Positions 14,201 to 26,900 are shown, counted from the stretch's first letter. The stretch is DNA of 64,000 nt from Turritopsis dohrnii (GCA_027922465.2 BQMF02000116.1:496001-560000); one strand, 5' to 3'. Notes: generated from the sequence alone by a model not told the origin. Numbers and translations are program-made.

Positions 14201-17200
14201 AGATACAATTATGTTGTAATTATTTGTAAACATAGGTTGATCTTTATTAATGACAGGGATTTCAATTACTGCCTCAGAACTCAAGATATTGGTGCCATTA
14301 TCAAAAGCTTGGACTTTCAAGATGTACTTCGGTTTTGTTTGACTCTTAATGAAAGCTTTCTGTAGCACAATAACGCCAGACAGTTCATTACAATCAAAAT
14401 ATTCTTCATTTGATAACAGTCGGTAACTAAAATTTAGCACAGACAGTACTTAATTGTGACAAGAGGTTTATTCTGCAAAAACTTAAAATTGAGTTGACCA
14501 CAGATATATCTGATTGGAGGAAGAAACAATAGATATTTATTTAAACTTAAACTTTCTAGAAATAGAAAGACAAGCTCCATGCATTATCACAAAAGAACTG
14601 GAAAAACATGTACCGTATCATAGCATTCTCTCCAAGATCTGCATCTGTAGCATGGACAGTAAGCAGGGGCACTCCACCTAATGAATCAATATTAACAGCC
14701 CTGTAGTATCTTTGTTGGGAAAATACGGGTGCATTATCATTGACATCATCCACAGATATGATGACTGATGTCCGCGCAACCACATTGACACAATCTTTTT
14801 TGGAGACTTCCACGTGAATGACATAAGAATTCACAGACTCGCGATCGAATACAGATGATGCAGATGTGCTCATGATGCCAGATAAAGGATCAATGTGAAA
14901 ATTTGGTGCAGTATTAATTATCTTGTATTTTAGCTGCTCACCAGGATCATATCCCACAGGATTGAGAACTGTAACGAGCTGTACTGATTTCATGTGCTCC
15001 ACAATACTGGCATTTATTGAAGTACTTAAAAATCTGAATTTGGAGTCTGGATTGTAACGGGACAGCTGGAATTGCAAATTGGTTTCGCTTTTGAATATTC
15101 CATCACTTACAGTGGGTCGTATCACCAAAAACTCTTGATCAACTAATAACGACTCATCTTTTATAAAGACATCGCCTATTAAGTGAAAATGGTATAAACG
15201 TAAGAAAGAAATTTCATTAAGGAAAATCTCCTTGTAAGATGTTGATGTCATTTTAATGTTAGAGGAGGGAGAACATTTCTCTTGATAATGCCAAATGTCT
15301 TTTTCAAATTCTTTAGCAACATTGTCATAGAAACAAAACCATTTTGAAACAGATTCCTTAAGATTACAAACAAGATGACGTTACCTGTGATTGAATTTAC
15401 ATCAAATATCCCATTGGAGCCAGCTATGCCATAGATTAATGTAGTATTAGGCAACATATCTGCATCAAGTGCTGATAATCGATAAACAATAGCTCCATTA
15501 TAAGTTGGAAGAAGCAAATTCACAACGTCTGGTTTCCAGAACGTTGGCATTTTATCATTAATATTAACCAGCATTATTGTCACCGCTACAATAGCAGAAT
15601 AGCTTGGATTTCCTTGATCAATGGCAATAACATGAAACTCAAATTTGTGAGGATGATTCTCATAATCCAGGACCTAGAAGAAAAGATTAAAAAATTTCAT
15701 ATAACAGACATATCATTACAAGCCATCTTTATAGACTCAAAAACGTTTCCTATACGCTTGTATTCGACATGATTGCCTGAAATAATGTCTATATAACGAA
15801 AAGTAACTAATAGGCAAGAACGCTACTTACCATATTTGTGAGAATTTCACCATTGTCTTCATTTATCACAAAGTAAATAGTTGTGGTTTCTTCAACAAAG
15901 CTATATTTCAGTCTTCCATTTTCTCCACTGTCTTTGTCCTTTGCACTCAAAATCAACGCACTTCTATCTGATGTGAATACTTTGGAGTTGCTTTTTTTGC
16001 CTTCTTCACAACTACCTATGTAACTTTCTTGCATGAAGATAGGTGCATTATCATTCATGTCAATAATTTCAACGGATACGTCAGCAGATGCCACCACCTT
16101 CCCATGCAATAAACCCACTACCACGAATGAACAATTTTGAATTTCTTCAAAATCAAGTACAGTCTACGAGAAGAACAGTTGCTTTAAATGATATAAACAA
16201 AGTAAAAAAAAACTGAAACAAATGAAAAGAACAATGCAAAGAATAATTGATGTCTTACAGATGTCAACAAAATTCCTGTTGTATAATCAATCCAATAACT
16301 TTGGTAACATTCACTTTCTTTTTTGGAAATTTCATAGTATACGGACGATACATTTACTCGCATTGAATTAGAAACTAATGAGCCTGCTTGCAGATTTTCT
16401 TTAATTTCAAATCTGTACAGACTTTGAGCAAACGTCAATTTCTTTAGGTCAGTCAGGATGTTGATCTAAGAGAAACAATGACTTTATAACACCTATATAC
16501 ACCCATAATTTATAGCAGAATTTGAGAAGTAATATTTCAAATCTATATTAAAATCTACAATCAATCCATCTTTTGTTTTGTTTTTAAAAAGCTTCACAAA
16601 ATGAAAAGGAAACCTGAACTTTTTTCCAGGAAGGATTTGAAACACACAACAGTCAACTTTTCACCAATAAAGTAGTGACAATAGATTAGTGACAAGTGGA
16701 TTAAAAAATGTAAAATGTGTAATTTCAAAAAAGTATATACCTGTACTTTACATGACGAAGAAAATGAAGGTTGGCCACCATCTGACACTTCTACATCCAA
16801 AGTTACAATCTTGCCAGATTCTTCCAGTAATGAATTCTTAACAATTATAACACCAGTCCTTCCAATTATTGAAAATAAAGATGACTGTGTCTTTAAACGA
16901 TAAGTCAATCTAGCATTTGATCCTACATGTAACATACACAATATTGAAAAGAATGTTGAATGACTTTCAATTCAGGAGTTGAATCAATCACTAAAAGAAT
17001 TTTTACGAACCTGTATCTTTATCATAAGCATAAACAGCTGCAACATCAAATCCTACATCTGCCGTATCGTAAACATTAAATCGATAGAGTGATTTTGTAA
17101 AGTTCGGTTTGTTATCATTCAAGTCTTCTACTAACACCTTAACACAGTATGTTGCATTGTCATTTTCTGAACCAGCAACTACAGTAGCTATGTGTTCATT

Positions 17201-20200
17201 CTGAACTTCTCGATCAAAGGTTAAACCAGACTTAACACTTATTGCACCATCTTGAGAAACATAGAAAGGTGATTCTTTGCGGAGGTTATTGATCAAGACA
17301 TAATTGAAACCAGAATCAAATCTATCAGGATCAATTACTAAAAATGTAGGCATAAACTAAAAATAGCTGAAAATAATGATAGAAAACTTAGAAACAATGT
17401 TCAGGAACAATTTCAAAGTTAATGTTTGTTTCTTCATCTTTTTGTAAGTAAAGATGAAATATAGCACACTCCTATACCTCTACTTTCGAAACATTGACAT
17501 TAAAAAAAAGCCTTACAAAAGAATGAAATTTGAAAAAGGCATGCCTTTTTCCAAAATGTCAATAAAAAATGTTTACCTTGTACAGTTATTAAACGAGATT
17601 TTGAGATTGTATTTTCTTGTAGCCTAGCCTCAAAACATGGCTGGGAAACAGTAAGTGGGTTATCATTCAAATTGGTGACCATTATTTGCACATATGTTTT
17701 GGCAAATACTTTTCCATCAAACGCAAGGATCTGCAGGACATGCTGTTGTTGTTGCTCGTAATCTAACGCTTGAAGAACTGCTAACTGAGCACTACCTAAA
17801 AGCAAAACATTTTTCTTTTTAAATGTAAATCAATAAAAATTGACACTTTCCTTTGTCAACAGAAAAGCCTAGAAGAAAATAACTTAAAGGGGAATTTACG
17901 TCAAAGTTATTTGATATTTTGATCTTTTGAATAAAGGCTCATAAATATCATGCTACAGTTGCTTGTATATATATATTGTATATAGCATACAGATTATTAT
18001 CTCTTCTACGGATTCATCAGCCTTGTATATTGTATATATATATTCAGCTTTAACTGTAGTGTGAATCACTATAGTGAAGGTTTTGCAGTGTTTAAAATTA
18101 GAACTATGTTTGATGAATTTGTAGAAAAAGAAGGTTTTCATAGTGTTTTAGCTTATTTATATTTCAGTTATTGAAATTGCTTGGCTGTAAGAATGCAAAT
18201 ATGCTAACACAAGGACATATCATTTTGATTGTTTTGCTGACTATAATGTCTAATCTTAAGATTTTATCTGAATGTCAGGTCGGGCCATTGACATCATTGG
18301 TTTTAGAATTTTTGGTTTTAGAATCAGGGGGGATTTGGGTCATAATTTCGCGTAAGTCTCCGTCCGTTTAGGGCGTTGGTTTTAGCTGTTCGTGCAACTG
18401 GTCGTGGGTTTTGAGCGTTGGTTCTGAGCGTTTGTGCCTAGTGTCGTAGTATTTATCTATAGTTAGTGCAAACAGTTAGGAACTGTCATAATGTTGCTCA
18501 AAGGAGATAAAGACTTGTAAAAACTCTTTGTTAAACTTACAGTTATACTTTTTTGTTTTTGTTTTGTTTCAAATCTCTCGTAATGGAATTTCTTAAATCA
18601 CTTTTACAATTTGTGTATTTATTTTTTTGCTTATCCAATCGGACCACCACAACAATTTTGGTAGCCCGAACCAACTTTTATCAGACACTCGGGCCATCGA
18701 TAAGATTAGACACTGGATTACCTTATCAAAGAAAACAAAAAGCTATATGAATTAGCAATGGGTTTACTGTGTTTCTATGTTTTCTATAAAAAGGCATATT
18801 TTACTCTAGTCATACTTCATTCTACTCAAACCTCTGAAGATTTGATGAAGTGTATAGAGACATGGGCATTCAAATTTAATAAACCTTAGTTACACATACA
18901 AAGGAAACAATTGAAGTTTTGACATTAATTCTGATTTAATTATCTAAATATAAATTTAATCTGATTACTAAATCAATCATGTCAAAAAACCATGTGGAAA
19001 ATGATTAGATAATAATAAGATCTAATCCGAGACATCTTTGAATAACTGATGATTATTACCTGGGGCAATAAAAAACTTCAAATCATCATTCCCAGAAAGA
19101 ATATAAAAGAAAACTACAACTTCCGAAGAGTGATCAACTTCCTTTGACAAATCCAAAATATCTAAGTTATCGCTGTTTTCTTTAATTGTAAATAAGTATC
19201 TAAAAAAAATCAAAGGAAACTGTTGCTACACCATGTTTATTGTTCTCGTGTAAATAGTTTAGAGTTGAACAATTATAAGAACCTACCTTTGTTTTTTGAA
19301 AGAAAATTTTTTCGATGTCGCAGGTTTCTTAATAACATTAACCATGTAAAAAATGTCAGCAGTTTGATTAGCATAGTTTGAGGCAGTTATTGATACAAAA
19401 TGAATATCATTGGCTTTCAGCAAATCAGCAGTTACAACACCTGTCCTCGCATCAATTTTAAATTTTTCTTCATCAGATATTGTGTAAATTAGTCTTGTAT
19501 GTTCCCCATTAGGATTGTGAGCCAGTGGTTGAAAAAGAAATGGTGGGTTTGATGATCCTTCAGTCTCGAAAACATTCACTGTACGCATTGTTCCACTATC
19601 AAAGAATACTGGTTTCATCATGTTAGAAATTATATCAACAGTAACAAAACCATGAGACAGAGAAGACGAATTTGATTTTGCACAAACTGTGATGTTCAAC
19701 TTAAACTGGCCGACTGGCAAAACTTTGTTTGTATAGATTTGACCATCCCCAGTTATCATGAAATTATCCCTTTCATCACCAGCATAAATAGCATAATTTG
19801 ACTCCTGACTATTGTATTCATCCCTCCCATTGGTAGAATACAGCTGCACAACAAATTGCTTTGGATTTAATGTATAATGTAACGTAACATGGTACACGCT
19901 AGGATTAAAAAACAGCTGCTTTATTATGGTATCCTTAATGGAGATTAACAAATGCGTATTTACAAAAACACTTGCATCTGTATCCAAGTATGCTTGAACG
20001 GTAAGCCAATAAAATGACTTGCTGAAATCATTGTTCTGTACATATATAGAGCCAATTAAACGATCAACTGCAAATATTCCGATGCCGCTACCATCAACTA
20101 ACTCATAATTTATAATGGCTTCAGAACTATTGTCATTCAAGAACGCATGGAGATGAGTGACCAGAGAGCTTTTAGATACATCTTCAGATATTGTCGCCAT

Positions 20201-22975
20201 TTTTGGGTAGGTGTCATGATTTATGAATTGCAACTTATTTACACTGTAGGAGTCGACTATAATCTTATACAGGTGACATTTAGTTCGAAACTTTCCATCA
20301 GATATTTTTACAGCAATGTTAAAGACGAAACCTTTTTCTTTTTGTGATAATGACCTCTTTAACTTAATTAAACCAGTGTCTTCATCCAATGAAAAATAGT
20401 CATGGAAATAAGTCAACACAGAGCTGTCAACAATTGAATATTTCAAAAGACCATGCTTTTGATAACTGTTTTCATACCCAAACACACGGCCAACCACAAC
20501 ACCTTCTGGCATGTTGATTGGTACTTCAATCTGTTGTCGGTCTGTTAGACAAAGTGGTTGGCTGTATTCATTTGCTTTAGTAATGATATGCACAACGGCA
20601 AAGCTATACATACTGTGCTCCTGTGATTGATCCGATGCTTTCACTTCAACGAAATATTCGTTGTAAGGGTAATTCTCAAGTGATGTTATTACTTGAAGAT
20701 CACCAGTCACCTCATTCAGTTTAAATACTTGGGAAGGGTTCACAAGGGAATAGGTAACTTTCCCATTTGAACCAAAATCTGGGTCCTTAGCTGTTACAGT
20801 AAAAATTATGCTCTTCACTGACTTTTCCTCATTGAAATCTCTAATTTCGTAAAATGAATTATTCGTGAATATAGGTGCATTGTCATTAACATCATCTATG
20901 ATAACCTCAACAGATTTTGTAGTTGAATGACCATGCAAATCAGATGCCTTTATCTTCAACACATAAAAGCCTTTACTTTCTCGGTCAACTTTGTTTAACA
21001 GGTATAGTGTACCATTGAATAAATCTATCTGAAACTTTCCATTGTCATTACCAGATTGAATGGTATACAATATAATACCATAACAATTTCTGTCTGAATC
21101 TGTTGCGTGAAATTGAGTTAACTTTCTATGAGTGTCAGCATTCTCAGGAACAACAATTGACTTGGGAGCAGTGACAAAGAGTATTGTTCCTTCTGGTTTG
21201 ACTGAAACAGGAGGTTTTATTGTGGGAATAGTGAATGTCTTTCTGGCTTTAATTTGCACCATAACCTTTGTATACTCCACATTTTGATTGCATCTTACAT
21301 TACGCTTTGAATTCTTAAACTTGACAAGAATGACACTTTTCTTGGATTCATGAATTCCATCTGATGCTACCACATGCAAGGTTATTTCTTTAGCATTTTC
21401 CGGTGAAATATCTTTAATCAGTTTCAGAGTGCCATTTGAATTCATTTGAAATAGTTCACTTTCAGTTTTCAGCTTATAGAACAATTTATCTCCAATATCT
21501 TGGTCAACTGCATTGAACGTGAAAATGTCACCAGATGTGCTGTCAAAAGTTAAAAAAACTTCACATTTACTTTGCATCATTATAGGCTCGTGTGAATTTA
21601 CTGGATTGATATGAATCTCAACAACAGCTTCACTCTCCAATCTCTGCCTTTCCCCAGAATCAATAGCTTTAACATAGAGATAATAAATATCTGTCATGGT
21701 TAATAGGTCAAGTTTCTGTGAAACCTTTATAACACCATCATACGACACTTCAAAAGGCACTGGCAGTTCATTCGATAAGACGAAATTCACTGTTCCATTA
21801 TTAAAGCTGTCTCTGTCAGTTGCCTCAAGTTTTAAAACAAATGAACCAGCCTCTGTGCTTTCACTGATATTAGCAACAAATTTGCTTTTAGAAAATACAG
21901 GAGTATTATCGTTTGCATCGAGTACATTAAGGTGAACTGTGGCAATCATGTGTAACTCATTTCCAGTAGTTCCAAGGACACTGAACCGGTAAAATTTTCT
22001 TGATTCATAATCAATATTATTACTGTCTTTAACAGATAGTATCCCAGATTTTGCATTTAAGGCCAATACATTCTTGTATAGATTGTCTTTAATTTCGAAA
22101 GTTAAGTTATCATAACCAGCATTTACACACCCAATAATAGTAGACGTAGGAGCAAATTCGTTTATACTCAAATAAAAGGTAAATGTGCGTACTGGCTGAA
22201 GCCAGTTGGAAGTTTTGACATTCAATAATGACTTAATGTAAGTGTTACGTAAAAATGAAAGTGAAATTTTTTTCTGTTTAACACTAGGAACGACTGTTAT
22301 CTTGATCAGTATTGAATCAATTAAATTGGATCCTAATGGACTGACACAGACTTTGAATTGGTAACGTCTTTTAACATTATAATCAAGATTCTTGGTCAAT
22401 AAAATTGATCCTGCTGTAGATACACTAAATTTATCAATGAGACGAACATGTTCTTTGCAAATGTGAAAGACAACAGGAAATACACCATCAGTATCTACCA
22501 TGAGTCTACCAACAGCACTCCCAATAAAAGTATCTTCAAAAACTTGAATGGTTGTGATTGAATCATTCAAAAACTTTGGAGAAACATTTGTGCTTTTACT
22601 TGAATGAATTTTTAAAATTGCATCATCTATCACTTTTCTACTATCAACATTCTTGGCAAAAAGATGGACAGCTTCAGGCCCATTTTGTCCTTTAACTTTA
22701 ATAACAGCAAATAAAAAGTCTTTGATAATGGAAGTCTCAAGTCTAAAGTTTACTGTGTCATTGATGTAATATTTCACTTTTGTTTTATGGTTATGCAGGT
22801 ACATACCAATTTTTAAATTGGAATACAAAATATTGTTTTTAATTGTACAGTTATAAACATTGTAATGCCCACATGTAAAACGCAAACGATCAGATATTCC
22901 AAGTTCTTCACGCAAAAATCTATCAGCATAAACACTTGAAAGTAATAAAGTAAGCATCATAAACAAGATTTCCAT
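4255..22975 (-). CDS. FAT: Fat-like giant protocadherin (FAT1/2/3 type), complete 24-exon gene
   Basis: A giant cell-surface cadherin; family members act in cell adhesion, planar polarity and Hippo signalling. Exons (high to low): 22975-19287, 19199-19060, 17795-17577, 17337-17011, 16922-16741, 16465-16259, 16163-15831, 15673-15385, 15175-14614, 14426-14077, 13802-13608, 13527-12528, 12451-11202, 11021-10813, 10718-10299, 10201-9496, 9418-8841, 7888-7648, 7226-7104, 7025-6865, 6712-6472, 6392-6168, 5949-4913, 4836-4255. All junctions are GT-AG and phase-consistent, giving 4,421 residues. Order: signal peptide (1-17), cadherin repeats to about residue 3550, EGF, one LamG, six EGFs, TM at about 4096-4119, and a tail of about 300 residues. 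A single LamG favours the FAT1/2/3 (Drosophila Fat-like/kugelei) type over FAT4, which has two. Exon 1 alone encodes 1,229 residues. Family membership is certain; the exact orthologue is not. Confidence 0.95.
5240..5311 (-). other. Transmembrane helix of the Fat-like protein
   Basis: About 24 hydrophobic residues beginning VIIAAGGGGF and ending ILVVCFV, followed at once by the basic stop-transfer sequence KKRRKKR. This places the EGF domains outside the cell and the last 302 residues in the cytoplasm. Confidence 0.93.
7268..7619. mobile_element. TA-flanked MITE in a fat intron
   Basis: A 352-bp element, including the flanking TA, has inverted termini TACCGTATTTCCTCT at both ends. It sits in the intron between exons 19 and 18 (7227-7647); without it that intron would be only about 70 bp. 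TA target duplication and CCGTA termini fit a non-autonomous Tc1/mariner-type element. There is no coding capacity. Confidence 0.75.
7362..7457. repeat. Exact 48-bp tandem duplication inside the MITE
   Basis: Two back-to-back copies (7362-7409 and 7410-7457) beginning CCTCCACTAAATATG appear identical, so the duplication is recent relative to the element. Confidence 0.9.
8121..8563. mobile_element. TA-flanked MITE with CAGGG.GGCCAC termini in a fat intron
   Basis: The left end CAGGGCGGCCACA and right end TGTGGCCACCCTG are inverted and flanked by TA on both sides (8119-8120 and 8564-8565). Inside lie repeated TTTCCAGGA motifs near both ends in inverted orientation. The element is 443 bp, non-coding, in the intron between exons 18 and 17 (7889-8840). 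Similar termini are common in metazoan MITEs; the superfamily is uncertain (Tc1/mariner-like by its TA duplication). Confidence 0.7.
8381..8424. repeat. 11-bp microsatellite, four copies
   Basis: CATCATCCGAA repeated four times without interruption inside the MITE at 8121-8563. Confidence 0.9.
8898..8909 (-). other. Candidate furin cleavage motif RQKR in the Fat-like ectodomain
   Basis: Codons for R-Q-K-R followed by S sit at about residues 3530-3533, between the last cadherin repeat and the first EGF-like domain. It fits the R-x-K/R-R furin consensus. Vertebrate FAT1 is known to be cleaved by furin into a non-covalent heterodimer, so processing here is plausible, but it is inferred from the motif only. 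Confidence 0.5.
17796..19059. other. Large fat intron, no coding content
   Basis: The longest intron of the fat gene (between exons 3 and 2). It contains an AT dinucleotide-rich stretch around 17965-18045 and a segment near 18650 reading TTTTGGTAGCCCGAACC that resembles a tRNA primer-binding site of an LTR element. No LTR pair or coding remnant is visible, so no element is claimed. Confidence 0.5.
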
Positions 22976-22994
22976 TATAATTATTAGTTTCCTT
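22976..22994 (-). promoter_or_regulatory. 3' splice acceptor 17 bases before the fat start codon
   Basis: On the minus strand a CTCTTTCTTTTTTAAG polypyrimidine-AG signal (AG at 22994-22993) ends 17 bases upstream of the ATG at 22975. The start codon was chosen because it opens a clear signal peptide and follows this signal. The acceptor implies either a 5' UTR intron or addition of a spliced leader. Confidence 0.5.
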
Positions 22995-24089
22995 AAAAAA
23001 GAAAGAGTTCAAGCATTACATTATTTTACTGAAAAGAGAATGTGTGTTTAAAATAATGAATCAAAATAACTGGATAGTGCCAGTACTACCAGTACTGTTA
23101 AAACTTGGTATCACTAACCGAATAACAGACAAACTCAAAAAACCCATTGATTCGCAAACATTAAAAAAAGTGCTCTTCTTTTCCTTTACTTCTCTGTACA
23201 TTAATTCTTTATCAGAAATCTGTGAAACATGTGGAAAAAGCAATCTTACTTGGGTATCATATCAATTTCAATAGCTAAACGTTTTTCTGATTTAAATTAC
23301 TAAACTATTTAGAAAAATATGCATTATTAATGATAGCCCTGACTCCTTGATCATTGAGTTTTGACACTTGAACTGAGCAAATACGTTCGATACGATGATA
23401 TTGACGGTAAACGATTATACGTGATCACACGGACTATGCACATTTCTCTACCTTTTAACTTCGTTTTTTATGAAAACAATCGACCATAGCCGGAAATGAA
23501 CTATCGCTTCACAGTGGAGGAGAGGGAGGAGGGGTTTGCAGTAGAATTGTTGTTGCATAAACTCCGTTCCCTGAGGAGTTAAACTTTCAAAGACATCGAC
23601 AACGCGGCAAGTGAGGGAATTTAAGAATAAATCACGGATTACAACAATCAACTCATGACTTTTACTACTGAGAAACCAGGAATAAGATCGCTTGTTTTGC
23701 AAGAAGAAGTACCATGGATAATTATTGGCATAACAACAGTTAGTTTAGTTGATAATATGAACAGAAGAAGGTGATCAACTTAAATACCTGTACGTCATTT
23801 TTTATGTCCGTTGAAAACACTTATCCAGGTGCTGCAAGACTCTTTTTTGAAGAATTTAATTTATTGAAGGAACGACTACGTTTCCATTATACCGGATCAC
23901 TCGCGGACCGGCCAAAAAAGCGTATCGGATCGGCCTTCTGTTTCCATTAGAACGGAGTAATCCGATACATTTTTTGGTTCGATGGCGTATTGGATCGCTC
24001 CGCTGTTCAAAGTGAACACCATCCCTAGTTCGAACCAATGGAATTCGGACCGGTTTGTTTGTTTCTCTATGGAAAAGCCATACGAATTA
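22995..24089. other. 5' flank of fat, no supported gene
   Basis: Small frames only. Between about 23870 and 24060 there are CCGGATC/CCGATAC/GGATCG-type motifs in both orientations (ACCGGATC, CGGATCGG, ATCCGATAC), suggesting a short decayed foldback or transposon terminus, but clean inverted termini are not visible. The fat promoter probably lies here; no TATA element stands out. Confidence 0.4.
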
Positions 24090-25300
24090 TTATTATTATT
24101 ATTATTATTTATTTATTTCTCGTTGGTACAAAGATAAATAGTTACAAGAGCTAATAGACACCAACAACATTAAAAATATTATAAAAATTATATAAAATCT
24201 AATTCATAAAGTATCGTTCAGAATAAATTATGAAAAATATTGAAAAGTAAAAAACACAAATCTCACTTGCAATTTACGCAGTTGCAGCCTTCACCAAACC
24301 ATTCTTTTTTAAGTTTTGATTTAAATTCTGCTGTAGATTGTGAGTTTTTAAAATGCACAGGTAAAATTGACCACAGAAGACTTCCTCTGAAGGCCAGAGA
24401 GTTTTGGCCATGTCTTACAGTGTTTGTTGTGGGCAGAATCAATGTGTTTCCTGATCGGAGGTTGTACCGACTTATCTTAGGTAGAAATACATCCCACATA
24501 AATTTTGGGTTCAATTTATGGATTGACTTAAATACTTCTATCAGCAAAGTCCTCAAATTCTTGACATGTATTTTGACACTCTGATCAAGATTCAATAACT
24601 CTCTTCAAAGTTACTATTGAAATTTTGATAGACTGCACACAGCGCCCTTTTGTGAATTTTGTTAATAGCCGTGTTGTTTTTTTTTCTTCCAAACATCCAA
24701 ATAAGAGGGCAATAATTAAAGGATGATATAATATAAGCATCACATAGTCTTTTAGCGCAAATGGTGTTCAGAAACGGTCGAATACGGAATAGCGCTTTAC
24801 CTTTCTGTGATGCAGTCTTACAAAGTCCTTCTACATGCATATTAAAATCCAGTTTATAATCAATGGTAACCCCTAAAAGTTTAATATGCGGTTTGGATTT
24901 TAAAGAATTCTTACCAATATCAAAACGTACTTGATCTAGTTTTCCTCTACCCAGAAACATAACTTGAAACTTTTCTGGATTTGCTGCCATTGTGTTAATC
25001 TCAAACCACTGTAACATGTTTTTGGTTTCTCTTTTAAGTATTGTGATAACATCTTCTAAAGAGTCTCCACAGGTAAAAAGAGTGTTGTCGTCAGCAAAGT
25101 TGCAAACATTTGCTTTTAGGATAAAGAGGAAGAGGTCATTCAAAAAAATGTTAAAAAGAAGAGGACCTAAGACAGAGCCTTGTGGAATACCGAAAACCAT
25201 TTCCAACCATTCACTCAGAGACGAATTCACCTTAACTCTGTGGGATCTACGAGTAAGGTAATCAGCTATTAAGCTTAGACTCTTGAAATCAAACCCATAT
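24090..25300 (-). mobile_element. 5'-truncated LINE with reverse-transcriptase 3' half
   Basis: Minus-strand frames 25283-24592 and 24595-24263 together give the fingers/palm-to-C-terminus part of a LINE reverse transcriptase: GIPQGSVLGPLLFNIFLNDL, then a catalytic FADD box (in place of the more usual YADD), then ...LLGVTIDYKLDFNMH and YCPLIWMFGRK. A frameshift near 24594 splits the C-terminal part (NSLAFRGSLLWSILP). The 3' side ends in an (AAT)n tract (24090-24115), a common 3' tail in CR1-like elements. It is dead: 5'-truncated at about 25300 and frameshifted. Confidence 0.85.
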
Positions 25301-25340
25301 ACATCTCAAATCAAAATTCTTCGCGCGGAGCACACGATGA

Positions 25341-25396
25341 TGGTACTGATTTCTCATTTGACAATGATGGTACTGATTTCTCATTTGACAGTCATT
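25341..25396. repeat. 28-bp tandem duplication
   Basis: Two copies of a unit beginning ATGATGGTACTGATTTC lie back to back, just outside the LINE. Confidence 0.85.
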
Positions 25397-25529
25397 TCGT
25401 CAGATTTTTTGCCAAATGTGGACAATGCTGTATTTTGGAAATATTTTATTATTGTGTTAAGAGTAGATATGTCATTGTGACACGTCCTAGAAATCTTTCA
25501 AGCCAAGCGGTTTCTTGTTTATATCAATA

Positions 25530-26434
25530 GGGACTTTAAGATTTCAAAAATGGGAACGGGAACTTCATAATATCGTTTGTCTGCGCATGCGCGAGGTGAT
25601 TCCCATGAAATTTTGAAGTTCGCTCTGTTTGTTCCGAACGTGAAATCACACATTTTGAAGTTCTGAGAAAACGTGAACGCTCAAGGAAGAAAGATGGCTG
25701 AAACTGCTGAGCAAAAACCACCGAGCATTCCACTGTCGTGGCGCTTACCCTCTACAGGTCCAAATAATTTTGCAATTAGACCATTAGGAGCTACTACTGA
25801 TTGAAACTTGAAATGTACTCTTTTGTGCCCATTATAAACAATCCTCTGATAGTCAATAAATGTCTCCATCGGTCATAAATTAGGTTGAGAATATGATTGT
25901 TTATTATACAAAGTTCAGGTACAGGCCTAGCAAACCTAAGTACCAACCATATCTGAGTATCTCCAGGGATAATGCATACCTTTTCAAAAAACACATAGTG
26001 CCTCAAGGCCACACACATTCGTGCCATTGTAGCAAATTATTCTCTCAGAAATTTCTAGGGTTGTTCTGAGAATTGGAATATCATCTTTTTTAAAGCGAAA
26101 TTCAGCCAGACACTCATCTTCAGCTAGATTATTCAAGCTGAACTTCTCATACCTCCAGTATGGTAGATACAGATTAGAGGATTTTTCTAAATCCAGAAGT
26201 AATAAAAATTCTTCATCATCAATAACTTTATCATAATGAGCAAGGTGTAAAAACTCTTTTTTCTCCATTATTACTATTTCAGTCTTTCACGCTTCTAAGT
26301 TTGTTTACAACTTAATGCACCATTATGAAGTCGCGCACTTTCTTAATCTCCGTTATTACACATAACCGGAACGAGAACCTAACTACGGAACGGCGTTCCC
26401 GTTCCCGTTCCGGTTGTGAAATCTTAAAGTCCCT
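25530..26434 (-). mobile_element. Deleted PIF/Harbinger transposon with intact inverted termini
   Basis: The termini read AGGGACTTTAAGATTTCA at the left and its reverse complement at the right, followed on both sides by GGAACGGGAAC. The flanks AAT (25527-25529) and AAT (26435-26437) are a plausible 3-bp target duplication, as expected for PIF/Harbinger. Minus-strand frames encode HARBI1/DDE_Tnp_4-like pieces: YNGTNVCGLEAL (frame 26268-25984), RFARPVPELCIINNHI (26027-25794) and GHKRVHFKFQSVV...LFGPVEGKRHDSGML (25869-25681). The segment carrying the first catalytic Asp is missing and the frames shift, so it is non-autonomous. Confidence 0.8.
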
Positions 26435-26564
26435 AATATGTGTCTACGTTTTTGTGTAACTAGAGAAGTCCAATTAAACACGACCCAGATGATTTACGAT
26501 ACCAAAATACTTGGACTTAGACAACATACAACGAAAAATCTTTCAATCATTTTTTTACTAATTC

Positions 26565-26625
26565 CGTCATGACGATTTACCGTTATGACGATTTACCGTC
26601 ATGACGATTTACCGTTATGGTTTTA
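26565..26625. repeat. 17-bp tandem repeat
   Basis: About three copies of a unit close to ATGACGATTTACCGTT, differing by single bases. Confidence 0.85.
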
Positions 26626-26900
26626 TATGTATGTATGTACGTTTAGTAGAAGATTTCAGAAAAGGACAGTGGACTGCATTTACATATTAAAGGCTTTCAT
26701 AAACTTGTTGCCATGACTTGAATCGCTGCTAAATTTGGAGGCTACAGTTGAGGTAACCTTGTCCCCAGGACTTCTTGCTAAAGCATTTATTGAATGCGCT
26801 GTCTATTGAAAAGTCCCTGGGAATGTACAATGGATTCGTTGTTTATAACTATCTTGAAGAACTAAAAATGGGTAACTTATATAACTTTTTAACCGAAGGT

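Larger units (their letters stand above)
8841..22924 (-). other. Cadherin-repeat ectodomain of the Fat-like protein
   Basis: About 3,530 residues of extracellular cadherin repeats follow the signal peptide. Calcium-binding linkers of the DxNDNxP type recur throughout: DANDNTP and DDVNDNAP in exon 1, EDLNDNKP in exon 4, DMNDNAP in exon 7, DVNDNAP in exon 9, DINDNPP and DSNDNTP in exon 12, NINDNTP and DINDSPP in exon 13, DINDNAP in exon 14, and DVNDHTP and DLNDNAP in exon 16. At about 105 residues per repeat this is roughly 33-34 repeats, matching the 34 usual in Fat proteins. Some linkers are degenerate (NINDKMP, DINNHTP, SVKDTPP), which may weaken calcium binding locally. Confidence 0.9.

Noticed and set aside
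18160..18760. LTR retrotransposon suggested by a primer-binding-site-like TTTTGGTAGCCCGAACC
   Set aside because: No paired LTRs, no gag or pol remnants; one short motif is not enough.
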